DNA of 63,641 nucleotides from Paenibacillus polymyxa (GCF_018614975.1 NZ_JAGGNR010000023.1:1-63641), one strand, 5' to 3'; counted from the first letter of the stretch, positions 51,540-60,539 are shown. A program made the numbers and translations. Notes: generated by a model from the sequence alone, not told the origin.

Positions 51540-52484
51540 GTGATTGAAATCGAAAAGCCGAAAATTGAGACGGTAGACGTCAACGATGATGGCACCTATG
51601 GGAAATTCGTAGTAGAACCGCTTGAGCGCGGATACGGTACGACGCTTGGAAACTCGCTTCGCCGAATCTTGCTCTCGTCACTGCCGGGTGCGGCAGTGTC
51701 TTCGGTTCAAATCGATGGCGTTCTGCATGAATTTGCTACAGTTCCTGGCGTAATGGAAGATGTTACGGAGGTTATTCTTAACCTGAAAGCTTTGTCGCTT
51801 AAGATTCATTCGGATGAGGAGAAAGTGCTCGAGATTGATGCTGAAGGCGAAGGAGCAATTACGGCTGGAGATATCCGTGCTGACTCCGATGTGGAAATCC
51901 TAAACCCGGATTTGCACATTGCTACGCTCGGACCAGGTTCGAGACTTCACATGCGTATTTTTGCCAATCGCGGTCGCGGCTACGTCCAGGCAGATCGGAA
52001 TAAACGCGATGACCAGCCGATCGGCGTCATCCCAGTCGATTCCATCTTCACCCCGATCAGTCGCGTTAACTACGCTGTGGAAAATACGCGTGTCGGTCAA
52101 GTGACCAACTATGACAAGCTCACGTTGGAAGTTTGGACTGATGGAAGTATTCGTCCTGAAGAGGCTGTAAGCCTTGGCGCTAAAATTTTGACTGAGCATT
52201 TGATGCTCTTCGTTGGTCTTACAGACGAAGCGAAAGATGCAGAGATCATGGTCGAAAAAGAAGAAGACAAAAAAGAAAAAGTACTCGAAATGACGATCGA
52301 AGAGCTGGATCTCTCTGTTCGTTCCTACAACTGCCTCAAACGTGCCGGTATTAATACCGTGCAAGAGCTGACTACGAAAACAGAAGAAGACATGATGAAA
52401 GTCCGTAACCTCGGACGCAAGTCTTTGGAAGAAGTTCAAGAGAAGCTTGAGGAACTTGGTTTGGGACTCCGTACAGAAGAATAG
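51540..52484 (+). CDS. rpoA: DNA-directed RNA polymerase subunit alpha
   Basis: RpoA dimerises to start polymerase assembly. The 314-residue product has the N-terminal domain (RGYGTTLGNSLRRILLSSLPG), an acidic lysine-rich linker near 232-245, and the C-terminal domain that binds DNA and activators (LSVRSYNCLKRAGINTV). GTG start after GAAGGAGGGG; the 136-base gap after rpsK has no clear element. Confidence 0.98.
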   Translation: MIEIEKPKIETVDVNDDGTYGKFVVEPLERGYGTTLGNSLRRILLSSLPGAAVSSVQIDGVLHEFATVPGVMEDVTEVILNLKALSLKIHSDEEKVLEIDAEGEGAITAGDIRADSDVEILNPDLHIATLGPGSRLHMRIFANRGRGYVQADRNKRDDQPIGVIPVDSIFTPISRVNYAVENTRVGQVTNYDKLTLEVWTDGSIRPEEAVSLGAKILTEHLMLFVGLTDEAKDAEIMVEKEEDKKEKVLEMTIEELDLSVRSYNCLKRAGINTVQELTTKTEEDMMKVRNLGRKSLEEVQEKLEELGLGLRTEE

Positions 52485-52518
52485 ACAGCCGAGTGCTTGA
52501 AGTGAAGGAGGGAAAACA

Positions 52519-52884
52519 ATGGCATACCAAAAGTTGGGCCGTAATTCCAGCGCACGTAAAGCTTTGTTCCGTGACCTGGTAACCGACCTGTTCTTATACG
52601 AACGCATTCAGACAACTGAAGCGAAAGCAAAAGAGGTTCGCTCTATTGCTGAAAAACTGATCACTAAAGCGAAAAAGGGAGATCTTCATGCCCGTCGCCA
52701 AGTGGCAGCATATGTTCGCCGCGAAACGATCGATGGTGAGCAAGATGCAATCCAAAAACTGTTTAGCGAATTGTCCGGTCGTTACGCTGAGCGTCCAGGT
52801 GGATACACTCGTATCCTGAAACTGGGACCTCGTCGTGGTGACGCAGCGCCAATGGTTTACTTGGAACTGGTAGACCGCGCGTAA
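52519..52884 (+). CDS. rplQ: 50S ribosomal protein L17
   Basis: L17 is a tunnel-exit 50S protein. The 121-residue product starts MAYQKLGRNSSARKALFRDL. GAAGGAGGG lies upstream. Last gene of the S10-spc-alpha operon, ahead of two terminators. Confidence 0.98.
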   Translation: MAYQKLGRNSSARKALFRDLVTDLFLYERIQTTEAKAKEVRSIAEKLITKAKKGDLHARRQVAAYVRRETIDGEQDAIQKLFSELSGRYAERPGGYTRILKLGPRRGDAAPMVYLELVDRA

Positions 52885-52900
52885 AACAGATGAGATGAGG

Positions 52901-52941
52901 AAAGGGGACAGAATCAACGATTCTGGATTAACCCTTTTTTT
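52901..52941 (+). terminator. Operon terminator after rplQ
   Basis: AAAGGG/CCCTTT and AGAATC/GATTCT pair with an internal bulge, followed by TTTTT. It ends the long ribosomal operon. Confidence 0.75.
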
Positions 52942-52969
52942 CTCTTCATTTCGGAATTCGTGCTGTAAT

Positions 52970-52995
52970 AGAAGCTCCGTAAGGGGCTTCTTTTG
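52970..52995 (+). terminator. Second terminator before truA
   Basis: A 9-bp stem (AGAAGCTCC/GGGGCTTCT) with loop GTAA is followed by TTTG. It backs up the terminator at 52901. Confidence 0.7.
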
Positions 52996-53021
52996 CTGTT
53001 CGGGATAGGGACATGTATAGT
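52993..53021 (+). promoter_or_regulatory. Candidate promoter of truA
   Basis: TTGCTG (52993-52998), a 17-bp spacer and TATAGT (53016-53021) lie just after the tandem terminators. Confidence 0.5.
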
Positions 53022-53043
53022 ATGGAACAAAGGTGTGGTAATA

Positions 53044-53817
53044 ATGCGGAACTTATGTATGACGTTAACTTATGATGGCACTGCCTATTACGGCTTCCAA
53101 GTACAGCCGGGTGGAAATACCATTCAGGATCATCTTGAAGATGCGATTCGTGCTTTAACCGGTGAAAAGGTTAAGATTACAGGTTCAGGCCGAACAGATG
53201 CAGGTGTTCACGCTCGCAGACAAATCTTCAATTTTCCTACGGAGTCCCAGATCCCGATTGAACGTTGGTGTATTGCACTCAACTCCAGATTACCCTCCGA
53301 TATTGTCGTTATTGATGCGATTGAAGTTCCGGCTGATTTTCATTCTCGCTATGCAGCGAAAAAGAAAACGTATCGTTATACAGTCAATGCGAATCAATTT
53401 CCGGATGTATTCAACAGAAGACTGCAGTATCATCATCATGCGAAGCTTGATATTATGGCAATGCAGGAGGGCTTACGACATTTCATAGGGACGTATGATT
53501 TTACCTCTTTTGCTTCACGCAAGTCTCAGAAAGAGAATCATGTTCGTTCGGTATACGAAGCATGGATGGAAGTGGACCGATCAATGTGCAGAGACCATCC
53601 GCGCGATCAGGGTGTCATTCACATTTATGTGAGTGGTAACGGCTTTTTGCAGCATATGGTTCGTATCATTGTAGGGACACTGCTGGAGATCGGAGAGGGC
53701 AAACGGAAAGCCTCTGATGTACCGAATATGATTGCTGCATGTAATCGATCTGCTGCAGGACCTACTGCAGTTAGCTGCGGTTTAATGCTCTGGGATCTTG
53801 AATACAAAAAAGATTAA
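53044..53817 (+). CDS. truA: tRNA pseudouridine synthase A
   Basis: TruA makes pseudouridine at positions 38-40 of tRNA anticodon arms. The 257-residue product has the catalytic aspartate in SGRTDAGVHA. ATG 53044 (MRNLCMTLTYDGT) follows AAAGGTG; an upstream in-frame start would add 17 residues encoded over the promoter. Confidence 0.95.
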   Translation: MRNLCMTLTYDGTAYYGFQVQPGGNTIQDHLEDAIRALTGEKVKITGSGRTDAGVHARRQIFNFPTESQIPIERWCIALNSRLPSDIVVIDAIEVPADFHSRYAAKKKTYRYTVNANQFPDVFNRRLQYHHHAKLDIMAMQEGLRHFIGTYDFTSFASRKSQKENHVRSVYEAWMEVDRSMCRDHPRDQGVIHIYVSGNGFLQHMVRIIVGTLLEIGEGKRKASDVPNMIAACNRSAAGPTAVSCGLMLWDLEYKKD

Positions 53818-53846
53818 ATTTGGTGAGTGAAAAGCTTAATTAACAC

Positions 53847-53875
53847 TTGCGATTTAAGCGCTTATCCTGTAATAT
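53847..53875 (+). promoter_or_regulatory. Sigma-A promoter of rplM-rpsI
   Basis: TTGCGA (53847-53852), a 17-bp spacer and TAATAT (53870-53875) give a start near 53882. The leader of about 140 bases before rplM may hold the L13 feedback site known in other Bacillota; I could not fold a convincing one. Confidence 0.7.
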
Positions 53876-54022
53876 AAAAGTTGTGTTTTCTTAATGGCTT
53901 TCCCACAGCCCCAATTAAGAGGTTCACATCAAATTTACAATCCATCAACACCTAAAGTTATAACTTAACGAACGAAGATAAATGAAAATGATGATTTTGA
54001 ACATTTTAAGGAGGAACTTTTC

Positions 54023-54460
54023 ATGCGTACTACGTACATGGCGAAGCCTAACGAAGTTGAGCGCCAATGGCACATCATTGATGCTGAAGGCAAAACCCTC
54101 GGACGTTTGGCGAGCGAAGCAGCTGCTTTGATTCGCGGCAAACACAAGCCACAATTCACTCCACATGTGGACACTGGCGATTTCGTTGTTATCATCAATG
54201 CTGAGAAAATCGTATTGACTGGTAAGAAAATGCAAGGTAAAAAATACTACCGTCACTCCATGCACCCAGGTGGTTTGAAAGTAACTACAGCTGAAGAGAT
54301 GGTTAAAAACAAACCTGAGCGTATGTTGGAATTGGCTGTTCGCGGTATGCTTCCTAAAACTCGCATGGGCGAGAAAATGAAGTTGAGACTTAAAGCGTAC
54401 AGAGGCACTGAGCATCCACATGCAGCACAAAAACCAGAAGTTTACGAACTTCGCGGTTAA
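54023..54460 (+). CDS. rplM: 50S ribosomal protein L13
   Basis: L13 is an early 50S assembly protein. The 145-residue product has WHIIDAEGKTLGRLASEAA and the RGMLPKTRMG segment. AAGGAGG lies upstream. Cotranscribed with rpsI. Confidence 0.98.
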   Translation: MRTTYMAKPNEVERQWHIIDAEGKTLGRLASEAAALIRGKHKPQFTPHVDTGDFVVIINAEKIVLTGKKMQGKKYYRHSMHPGGLKVTTAEEMVKNKPERMLELAVRGMLPKTRMGEKMKLRLKAYRGTEHPHAAQKPEVYELRG

Positions 54461-54479
54461 TTAAAAGGAGGACAGTTTC

Positions 54480-54872
54480 ATGGCACAAGTACAATACTAT
54501 GGGACAGGTCGTCGTAAACATTCGGTAGCACGTGTTCGCCTTGTACCGGGTGAAGGACGCATTGTCATCAATAAACGTGATATTAATGAATACTTCGGTT
54601 TGGAAACACTCAAACTGATCGTAAAACAACCACTGAACTTGACAGAAACGCTCAACAACTATGACGTTCTTGTTATTGCTCATGGTGGCGGAATCTCCGG
54701 TCAAGCCGGCGCAATCCGTCATGGTATCTCCCGCGCTCTGCTCAAAGCAGATCCGGAATACCGTGCATCCCTGAAAAAAGCAGGATTCCTGACTCGTGAC
54801 CCACGTATGAAAGAGCGTAAAAAATACGGTCTTAAAGCGGCTCGTCGCGCACCTCAGTTCTCCAAACGTTAA
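54480..54872 (+). CDS. rpsI: 30S ribosomal protein S9
   Basis: S9 reaches the P site with its C-terminal tail. The 130-residue product starts MAQVQYYGTGRRKHSVARV and ends in the conserved QFSKR. AAAGGAGG lies upstream. Confidence 0.98.
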   Translation: MAQVQYYGTGRRKHSVARVRLVPGEGRIVINKRDINEYFGLETLKLIVKQPLNLTETLNNYDVLVIAHGGGISGQAGAIRHGISRALLKADPEYRASLKKAGFLTRDPRMKERKKYGLKAARRAPQFSKR

Positions 54873-54876
54873 TATT

Positions 54877-54911
54877 AAAAGCCTTTGGCCTCGGTCAAAG
54901 GCTTTTTTTTA
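54877..54911 (+). terminator. Terminator after rpsI
   Basis: AAAGCCTTTG/CAAAGGCTTT stem with short loop, followed by eight T. Confidence 0.9.
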
Positions 54912-55125
54912 TATAATCTTGACTAATCCGCAATATATTGTATTAGTTTGTGCATTAGCTCTGTTAACTCTGATGTCTATCCTCATGCTTGTACAATTTC
55001 CTTCATTGCCTTTTCAATTTTCTCTTAATGTCCCTCAATACAGTCCTATAATACGTACGTTAATACATCTACATCTTCCTGAACCTTTCTAATCGTTTTA
55101 GTTCATTGGATTTGCTCTTACCCAT
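54912..55125 (-). pseudogene. Decayed coding remnant 1
   Basis: On the reverse strand from 55125 a protein-like start MGKSKSNELKRLERFRK can be read, then a frameshift and several stops interrupt stretches such as EKIEKAMKEIVQA and TSELTELMHKLIQYIAD. An AAGGAG lies upstream of a nearby ATG. The family is not recognised. Decay is inferred from mixed stops and coding-like pieces. Confidence 0.45.
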
Positions 55126-55311
55126 CGCACACTGCACATTCTATATCAGCTCCTTATAAAATCATCTATTAGCGCTCATGCCAGATTCATTGAATGTCTC
55201 GGCATATTGTTTTTACACTTAAATCTTTGGTGCACAGCTTATCAGCATTTCTTATGGAAACGATAAAAGTCCCTTACATATCAACCGCTAAAAGTCGAAA
55301 CGCTGCTCCCC

Positions 55312-55600
55312 TTAAATCTTCTGCTTTTCGTCATTCACTTTCAATCGATTAGTGATTTTTTTGACGTTGCTCTTGCCTGCAAGAACAGTCCAAACCCAGT
55401 AGCAGCAAAGCTTTCCAAGGCTAAGAGATGTATTATCATCTGCCCAATGACTTGGATCAACTTGAATAATTTTATCTGAATAACGAATAGATGCATAAAT
55501 TGAACTAAAATATTCCCTGAAAGATACAGTTTAAAATGGACAGAAAGTGATCATTTTTTACCAGATGGTAGGCATTGACATCCTCAATGAAAGATTTATA
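55312..55600 (-). pseudogene. Decayed coding remnant 2, frameshifted membrane-like protein
   Basis: On the reverse strand one frame reads IEDVNAYHLVKNDHFLSILN, then must shift frame near 55520 to continue FREYFSSIYASIRYSDKI ... DPSHWADDNTSLSLGKLC, then a Trp/Val-rich hydrophobic segment and a basic tail to a stop at 55312-55314. The two parts together look like the C-terminal half of a membrane protein I do not recognise. No intact start is seen; the cysH promoter overlaps its upstream end. Confidence 0.55.
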
Positions 55601-55602
55601 CT
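55575..55602 (+). promoter_or_regulatory. Sigma-A promoter of cysH-sat
   Basis: A consensus TTGACA (55575-55580), a 16-bp spacer and TATACT (55597-55602) lie about 75 bases before cysH. No clear sulfur-regulator site could be read. Confidence 0.75.
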
Positions 55603-55676
55603 AAATATAATTCACATTTGATTAGTCGGCTTTAAGATTAAGATGTAATGAATTGCAGAATGGGGGAAATTTACAG

Positions 55677-56369
55677 ATGAACTTGTTGGAGAAAGAAGAA
55701 TTGGCACGGATGAAGGCAGAGGAACTGGAACATGCCAGTCCAGAGGATATTATTCGGTATGCTATTGAAACATTTCCTAATATCACTTTTGCATGTAGCT
55801 TTGGTGCAGAAGATGTTGTACTTGTAGATATGTTGCAGAAGATCAGCCCATCCACAGATATTTTTTATCTGGATACAGATTTTCACTTTAAAGAAACATA
55901 CGAAACACGTGATAAGATGCAGGAGAATTACAACCTTGAATTTGTACGAGTGTCACCTAAAATTACTCCGGAAGAGCAGGCAGCTCAACACGGTGAAGAG
56001 TTGTGGAAGTCTGATCCCAATGGGTGCTGTAACATTCGCAAAGTCGAACCGTTAACACGTATTCTTTCTCAGTATGATGCATGGATTACAGGTATCCGTA
56101 GAGATCAAGCACCAACTCGTGCAAACTCGAAAAAGGTTGAATATGATTCCAAATTTGGCCTGATGAAGTTTAATCCGATTGCGCACTGGACGACGGAGGA
56201 TGTATGGCAATATATTCGTGACAATAACGTTGTATATAACCCTCTTCATGATCAGAACTACCCAAGTATTGGTTGTGAGCATTGTACACGTCAGGTTATG
56301 CCTGGCGAGGACCCACGTGCTGGACGCTGGTCTGGTAATGATAAAACGGAATGTGGCCTTCATAAATAA
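55677..56369 (+). CDS. cysH: Assimilatory adenylyl/phosphoadenylyl-sulfate reductase
   Basis: CysH reduces activated sulfate to sulfite using thioredoxin. The 230-residue product has the PP-loop-like nucleotide region with CSFGAEDVVLVDM, and the Cys pairs GCC (DPNGCCNIRK) and CEHC that bind a 4Fe-4S cluster in APS-reducing enzymes, plus the C-terminal catalytic ECGLH. Because no APS kinase is nearby, APS is the likelier substrate. ATG 55677 follows GGGGGAAA; a TTG eight codons earlier lacks a ribosome site. It leads a two-gene unit with sat. Confidence 0.94.
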   Translation: MNLLEKEELARMKAEELEHASPEDIIRYAIETFPNITFACSFGAEDVVLVDMLQKISPSTDIFYLDTDFHFKETYETRDKMQENYNLEFVRVSPKITPEEQAAQHGEELWKSDPNGCCNIRKVEPLTRILSQYDAWITGIRRDQAPTRANSKKVEYDSKFGLMKFNPIAHWTTEDVWQYIRDNNVVYNPLHDQNYPSIGCEHCTRQVMPGEDPRAGRWSGNDKTECGLHK

Positions 56370-56392
56370 TAGATAACCAAGGAGCTGACAAG

Positions 56393-57562
56393 ATGACATC
56401 GATTCTGCCTCATGGAGGTACGCTGGTTCAGCGTATCGTACAAGGAGAAGAACGGGAGCAATTGTTGCAAGAAAGTAAAAACTTATCCTCTTTGCGTATT
56501 AATACCTGGACGATATCAGATTTGGATCTGATTGGTGTAGGTGCGTTCTCACCACTTCAAGGTTTCTTGAATGAGGAAGATTACCTTTCGGTGGTGTCTC
56601 GTATGCGTCTCGCCGATGGAACAGTCTGGAGTATACCAATCACACTTGCTGTTGACGATAAACAAGCCGCATCCCTCCAGATTGGCGAACTTGTGAAACT
56701 TGTTGGTGATCAAGATGGAGTCACTTATGGACTGCTCGAAGTCCAAAGTATATACCAGGTGGATCAGGGTGAAGAAGCCCGGCGTGTATTCAAAACAGAT
56801 GATCCCGAGCACCCGGGTGTTAAAAAACTGTTGGAGCGTCCTGTAACATACGTAGGAGGTCCAATCCAAGTGTTGAACCGTCCAAAACCTTCGAAATTCG
56901 AAGAGTTCTATTATGATCCTGCAGATACCCGGAAGATTTTTCAGGAGAAGGGTTGGAAGACGGTAGTCGGTTTTCAGACACGTAATCCGGTCCACCGGGC
57001 TCATGAGTACATCCAGAAGAGCGCTATGGAGATTGTAGACGCACTTTTCCTGAATCCACTCGTCGGAGAGACGAAGTCGGACGATGTTCCCGCGGATGTT
57101 CGGATGAAGAGTTATCTGGTATTACTGGAGAACTATTACCCGGCTGATCGTGCGTTCCTTGGTGTGTTCCCCGCAGCCATGCGGTATGCCGGCCCACGTG
57201 AAGCTATTTTCCATGCGATGGTTCGCAAAAATTACGGGTGTACCCACTTTATTGTTGGTCGTGACCATGCGGGTGTTGGTGATTATTATGGAACATATGA
57301 AGCACAGGAGATCTTTACGAACTTTACAGCAGAGGAACTGGGGATCACTCCGTTGTTCTTCGAACATAGTTTCTTCTGTACCAAATGTGGAAACATGGCA
57401 TCCAGCAAAACTTGTCCACATGATAAAGATCACCATATGGCGCTTTCCGGCACCAAAGTACGCGGATTGCTGCGTGACGGCCAGTGTCCACCACCTGAAT
57501 TTACACGCCCTGAGGTAGCTGAGGTGTTGATTGAAGGAATGGCGGAGCAAGTCCGATCCTAA
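56393..57562 (+). CDS. sat: Sulfate adenylyltransferase (ATP sulfurylase)
   Basis: Sat turns sulfate and ATP into APS, the substrate of the next-door CysH. The 389-residue monomer type has QTRNPVHRAHE, with the HxxH motif, and GRDHAGVGDYYG. There is a CxxC pair (CTKCGN) and CPH near the C-terminus, as in the bacterial Sat family. It starts 23 bases after cysH. Confidence 0.96.
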   Translation: MTSILPHGGTLVQRIVQGEEREQLLQESKNLSSLRINTWTISDLDLIGVGAFSPLQGFLNEEDYLSVVSRMRLADGTVWSIPITLAVDDKQAASLQIGELVKLVGDQDGVTYGLLEVQSIYQVDQGEEARRVFKTDDPEHPGVKKLLERPVTYVGGPIQVLNRPKPSKFEEFYYDPADTRKIFQEKGWKTVVGFQTRNPVHRAHEYIQKSAMEIVDALFLNPLVGETKSDDVPADVRMKSYLVLLENYYPADRAFLGVFPAAMRYAGPREAIFHAMVRKNYGCTHFIVGRDHAGVGDYYGTYEAQEIFTNFTAEELGITPLFFEHSFFCTKCGNMASSKTCPHDKDHHMALSGTKVRGLLRDGQCPPPEFTRPEVAEVLIEGMAEQVRS

Positions 57563-57629
57563 CGGTATAATTGTCCATCTTGTCCCATATAGATGATTAG
57601 AGTCATTTATAGGGACGAGGTGGTTTTTT

Positions 57630-58385
57630 ATGCGTAAAAATATGGGGAAGCACTTTGTAGTCTGGATTAGGTTAAAAACAATTAAAAGGGTTATGCTGAG
57701 CCTCTGCCTGTTGGCTATGTTAGTGGCAGTAATGTCCTATAAACTGCCTTCCGCTAAGACTTCAGGTTATTGGAGTTTGCCAATGGCAGGTAAAGTTATT
57801 GCCATCGACGCAGGACATGGAGGTCCGGATGGAGGAGCGGTAAGTAAACAGGGGGTTATTGAAAAAGATATCAACCTGTCTATCGCCCTGTATGTGAGAG
57901 ATTATTTGCAACAGGCAGGGGCCTTAGTGGTTATGACACGAGAAATTGACACTGATCTGGCCGAATCGGACACCAAGGGATACTCCAAACGCAAGACCGA
58001 AGATCTGAAGCAAAGAGTGCGGCGAATAGAGGATAAGCAAGCAGATCTTTTCATCAGCATTCACATGAACAGTGTTCCTTCTAACCGATGGAGTGGAGCG
58101 CAGGTTTTCTATACGACTAACCATCCGGATAACGAAGGACTGGCCAATCTGCTTCAACAAGAGATGGTTCGTAATCTGGAGAATACAGATCGAATCGCCA
58201 AAACGGTTAACACGGTTTATCTGTTACAGGCCTTGAAGATCCCGTCAGCACTCGTAGAAGTGGGTTTCCTTTCTCATCCGGAAGAGGCACGTATGCTTGC
58301 CGACGAAGCTTATCAACGCAAGGTAGCTGCTTCGATCTACAATGGGGTTCTAAGATATTCCTCAGGAGAACGGCCTAAAAGTTAG
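57630..58385 (+). CDS. cwlD: N-acetylmuramoyl-L-alanine amidase CwlD
   Basis: CwlD cleaves side peptides from muramic acid so that muramic-delta-lactam can form in the spore cortex; PdaA completes the step. The 251-residue product has an N-terminal membrane helix (about 20-37) and the Amidase_3 zinc residues in IDAGHGGPDGG (H63), SIHMNS and VEVGFLSH. ACGAGGTGG lies upstream of the ATG. It begins the cwlD-salA-gerD-kbaA-pdaB cluster, the same order as in B. subtilis. Confidence 0.94.
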   Translation: MRKNMGKHFVVWIRLKTIKRVMLSLCLLAMLVAVMSYKLPSAKTSGYWSLPMAGKVIAIDAGHGGPDGGAVSKQGVIEKDINLSIALYVRDYLQQAGALVVMTREIDTDLAESDTKGYSKRKTEDLKQRVRRIEDKQADLFISIHMNSVPSNRWSGAQVFYTTNHPDNEGLANLLQQEMVRNLENTDRIAKTVNTVYLLQALKIPSALVEVGFLSHPEEARMLADEAYQRKVAASIYNGVLRYSSGERPKS

Positions 58386-58465
58386 TCAGAACAAGAAAGG
58401 TAATGATATAATTGGAACAGCATACCTAAATTACATGCCAATAGATAAAGCTGAGGTGCTGTCTG

Positions 58466-59566
58466 ATGTTATCAAAAGAACAGATACTTGAACTATTACA
58501 GCCATTACAAGAACCACAATTGGGAGTAAGTCTGACCGAACTGGAATGGGTTCGAGATATTATGGTGAAAGAAAATCATGTGGCTCTGACCATAGTGACA
58601 CTGGAAAATCGACCTGAGGATACAACAGCCTTGAGTGATGCAGCGCGTAATCTGTTGTCCCAGCACGGACTGAAGGATGTACATATTCGTGTGCGTGCAG
58701 CTTCTGAGCATGATCGTGAGAGCCTGAATATGGGACAACCCGATGAAGAGCAAGATCGGGACGAAGTGCTCGTAAAAGGTCACGCAGCTGGTCTGGATGG
58801 ACATGAGCTGTTAAGTCCTGAATCAGGTGTTCGTTTTATTGCTGTGGCCAGTGGTAAAGGTGGCGTTGGTAAATCAACGGTAACCGTTAATCTCGCTGCA
58901 GCCTTGGCACGTCAGGGCAAGAAAGTGGGCTTAATTGATGCGGACATTTATGGCTTCAGTGTACCCGACATGATGGGGATTGAAGAATATCCGGTCGTTG
59001 AAGATGGTGTTATTCAACCGGTTGAACGTTTTGGCGTCAAAGTTATGTCGATGGGTTTCTTTATTCGTGAGAACAACCCGGTAATCTGGCGCGGACCTAT
59101 GCTTGGTCGGATGCTGCGTCAATTCTTTACTGATGTCCAGTGGGGCGAGTTGGATTATATGTTACTGGACTTGCCACCAGGTACGGGTGATGTCGCTCTG
59201 GATGTGCATCAGATGTTGCCCCAGAGCAAGGAGATTATCGTTACTACACCGCATGCAACAGCAGCTTTTGTTGCAGCACGTGCAGGTGCCATGGCCATCC
59301 AGACAGATCATGAGTTACTTGGTGTGGTTGAAAACATGGCTTACTACGAGTGTGGCAGTTGCGGAGAGAAGGATTATGTCTTTGGTCGTGGAGGCGGGGG
59401 GAGGCTTGCAGAAAGTCTGCATACGAGCTTGCTTGCCCAGATTCCATTAGGCACGCCGGATAATCATCCTTCCGAGCCTGATTTCTCACCGTCTGTATAC
59501 AAAGCAGATACCCGTATCGGGGCTATCTACGATGAAGTTGCACGTTCCATTGATACCAATTATTAA
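58466..59566 (+). CDS. salA: Mrp/NBP35-family P-loop ATPase SalA
   Basis: SalA belongs to the Mrp family, which carries iron-sulfur clusters; in B. subtilis it also acts in regulation of scoC. The 366-residue product has an N-terminal MIP18-like domain (1-80), a deviant Walker A GKGGVGKST (130-138), and CGSCGEKD with the paired cysteines. GAGGTG lies upstream of the ATG. Confidence 0.94.
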   Translation: MLSKEQILELLQPLQEPQLGVSLTELEWVRDIMVKENHVALTIVTLENRPEDTTALSDAARNLLSQHGLKDVHIRVRAASEHDRESLNMGQPDEEQDRDEVLVKGHAAGLDGHELLSPESGVRFIAVASGKGGVGKSTVTVNLAAALARQGKKVGLIDADIYGFSVPDMMGIEEYPVVEDGVIQPVERFGVKVMSMGFFIRENNPVIWRGPMLGRMLRQFFTDVQWGELDYMLLDLPPGTGDVALDVHQMLPQSKEIIVTTPHATAAFVAARAGAMAIQTDHELLGVVENMAYYECGSCGEKDYVFGRGGGGRLAESLHTSLLAQIPLGTPDNHPSEPDFSPSVYKADTRIGAIYDEVARSIDTNY

Positions 59567-59593
59567 AATGGCATGCGTAATATCGATACAAAT

Positions 59594-59630
59594 AAAGCCT
59601 GCGTCCATTCGGTTCGGATGCAGGCTTTTC
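59594..59630. terminator. Bidirectional terminator between salA and gerD
   Basis: AAAGCCTGCGTCC pairs with GGATGCAGGCTTT (one G-T) and is flanked by A on the left and T on the right, so it can end both converging genes. Confidence 0.85.
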
Positions 59631-59661
59631 AGTCTTTTTATGGTGTAACATCATTTAATGT

Positions 59662-60414
59662 TTATGAACCTCCCCCACCAGATTCACCGCTGCTTCCACC
59701 ATCTCCACCATCGCTACCTTCCTGACCTTCTTTTTCGCCGCCTTGCTCTTCGCCCTGTTTTCCGCCACTTTCTACTTTTGGTTGCAATTCGTCTTGCACT
59801 ACCTTCTTGAGCAAGGTGAGTACCTCCATGCGGAACAACGGGTTTTGCATCACTTCCTGCATGACAGTCATCGTCTGTTTGCGATAATCTGGAGTCTTCG
59901 TCATATCCATGAACATCTTGGATACCTCAGGTGACTTCATGATGTCTCCAACAGATTTTTGATATGTGGGATCTTTGATCAACTGCATATGAAGCTGTTT
60001 GCTTTGAGCGTTGATCACTTTGGCAAATTCACCGGCAAACTGTGGATCGGTCATGATCTTCTCGAATTCCTTCTGGTATTCGGGAGCTGTAATGGTGTCT
60101 TTTACTGCAATACGTATTTGTTCTGAAGATTGCACAGGCATTAACATTTTCATACCAATGGTTCCCGTACCACCACCCGATCCGCCGCCACCTTCTTCTG
60201 AACCGCCGCCTTCACCGCTGGATGAACTTTGACCGGTAAGAGCTTCCTCCACCGCTTTCTTGCCTTCATCACTTTTCAAAATATCTACAACCATTGTTTT
60301 CATCTCTTTATAACTGCCCTGAGGAGGCGAAGAACTCTGATCTGAACCGCAGCCGGCAAGCATGACGGATAGCCCCAGTACGACACAGCATAGCTGCCAC
60401 AAAGGCCGTTTCAT
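59662..60414 (-). CDS. gerD: Spore germination lipoprotein GerD
   Basis: GerD is needed to cluster germinant receptors in the spore inner membrane. The 250-residue product has a lipoprotein signal with lipobox LAGC (C22), a helical core rich in KIM/QMEVL repeats, and a low-complexity Gly/Ser/Glu tail. ATG 60414 follows GGAGGG on the reverse strand; an upstream in-frame opening would add 63 unrelated residues. A forespore-type promoter precedes it. Confidence 0.93.
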   Translation of the reverse strand: MKRPLWQLCCVVLGLSVMLAGCGSDQSSSPPQGSYKEMKTMVVDILKSDEGKKAVEEALTGQSSSSGEGGGSEEGGGGSGGGTGTIGMKMLMPVQSSEQIRIAVKDTITAPEYQKEFEKIMTDPQFAGEFAKVINAQSKQLHMQLIKDPTYQKSVGDIMKSPEVSKMFMDMTKTPDYRKQTMTVMQEVMQNPLFRMEVLTLLKKVVQDELQPKVESGGKQGEEQGGEKEGQEGSDGGDGGSSGESGGGGS

Positions 60415-60447
60415 GTGTACAATCCCTCCTTGATTAGATACTGGATG

Positions 60448-60478
60448 TAGTATGTGATGGGAAAGGGGGAAATATGTT
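60448..60478 (-). promoter_or_regulatory. Sigma-G-like promoter of gerD
   Basis: Read on the reverse strand: AACATA (60478-60473), an 18-bp spacer, and an exact CATACTA (60454-60448). This fits the sigma-G pattern (-10 CATACTA), in line with gerD being forespore-expressed in B. subtilis. Confidence 0.75.
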
Positions 60479-60539
60479 GAGCAATGATGGTTTTTTGCTG
60501 AGAAGGTTGGTAAAATAAACACTCGGGGGTGGAAAACAT

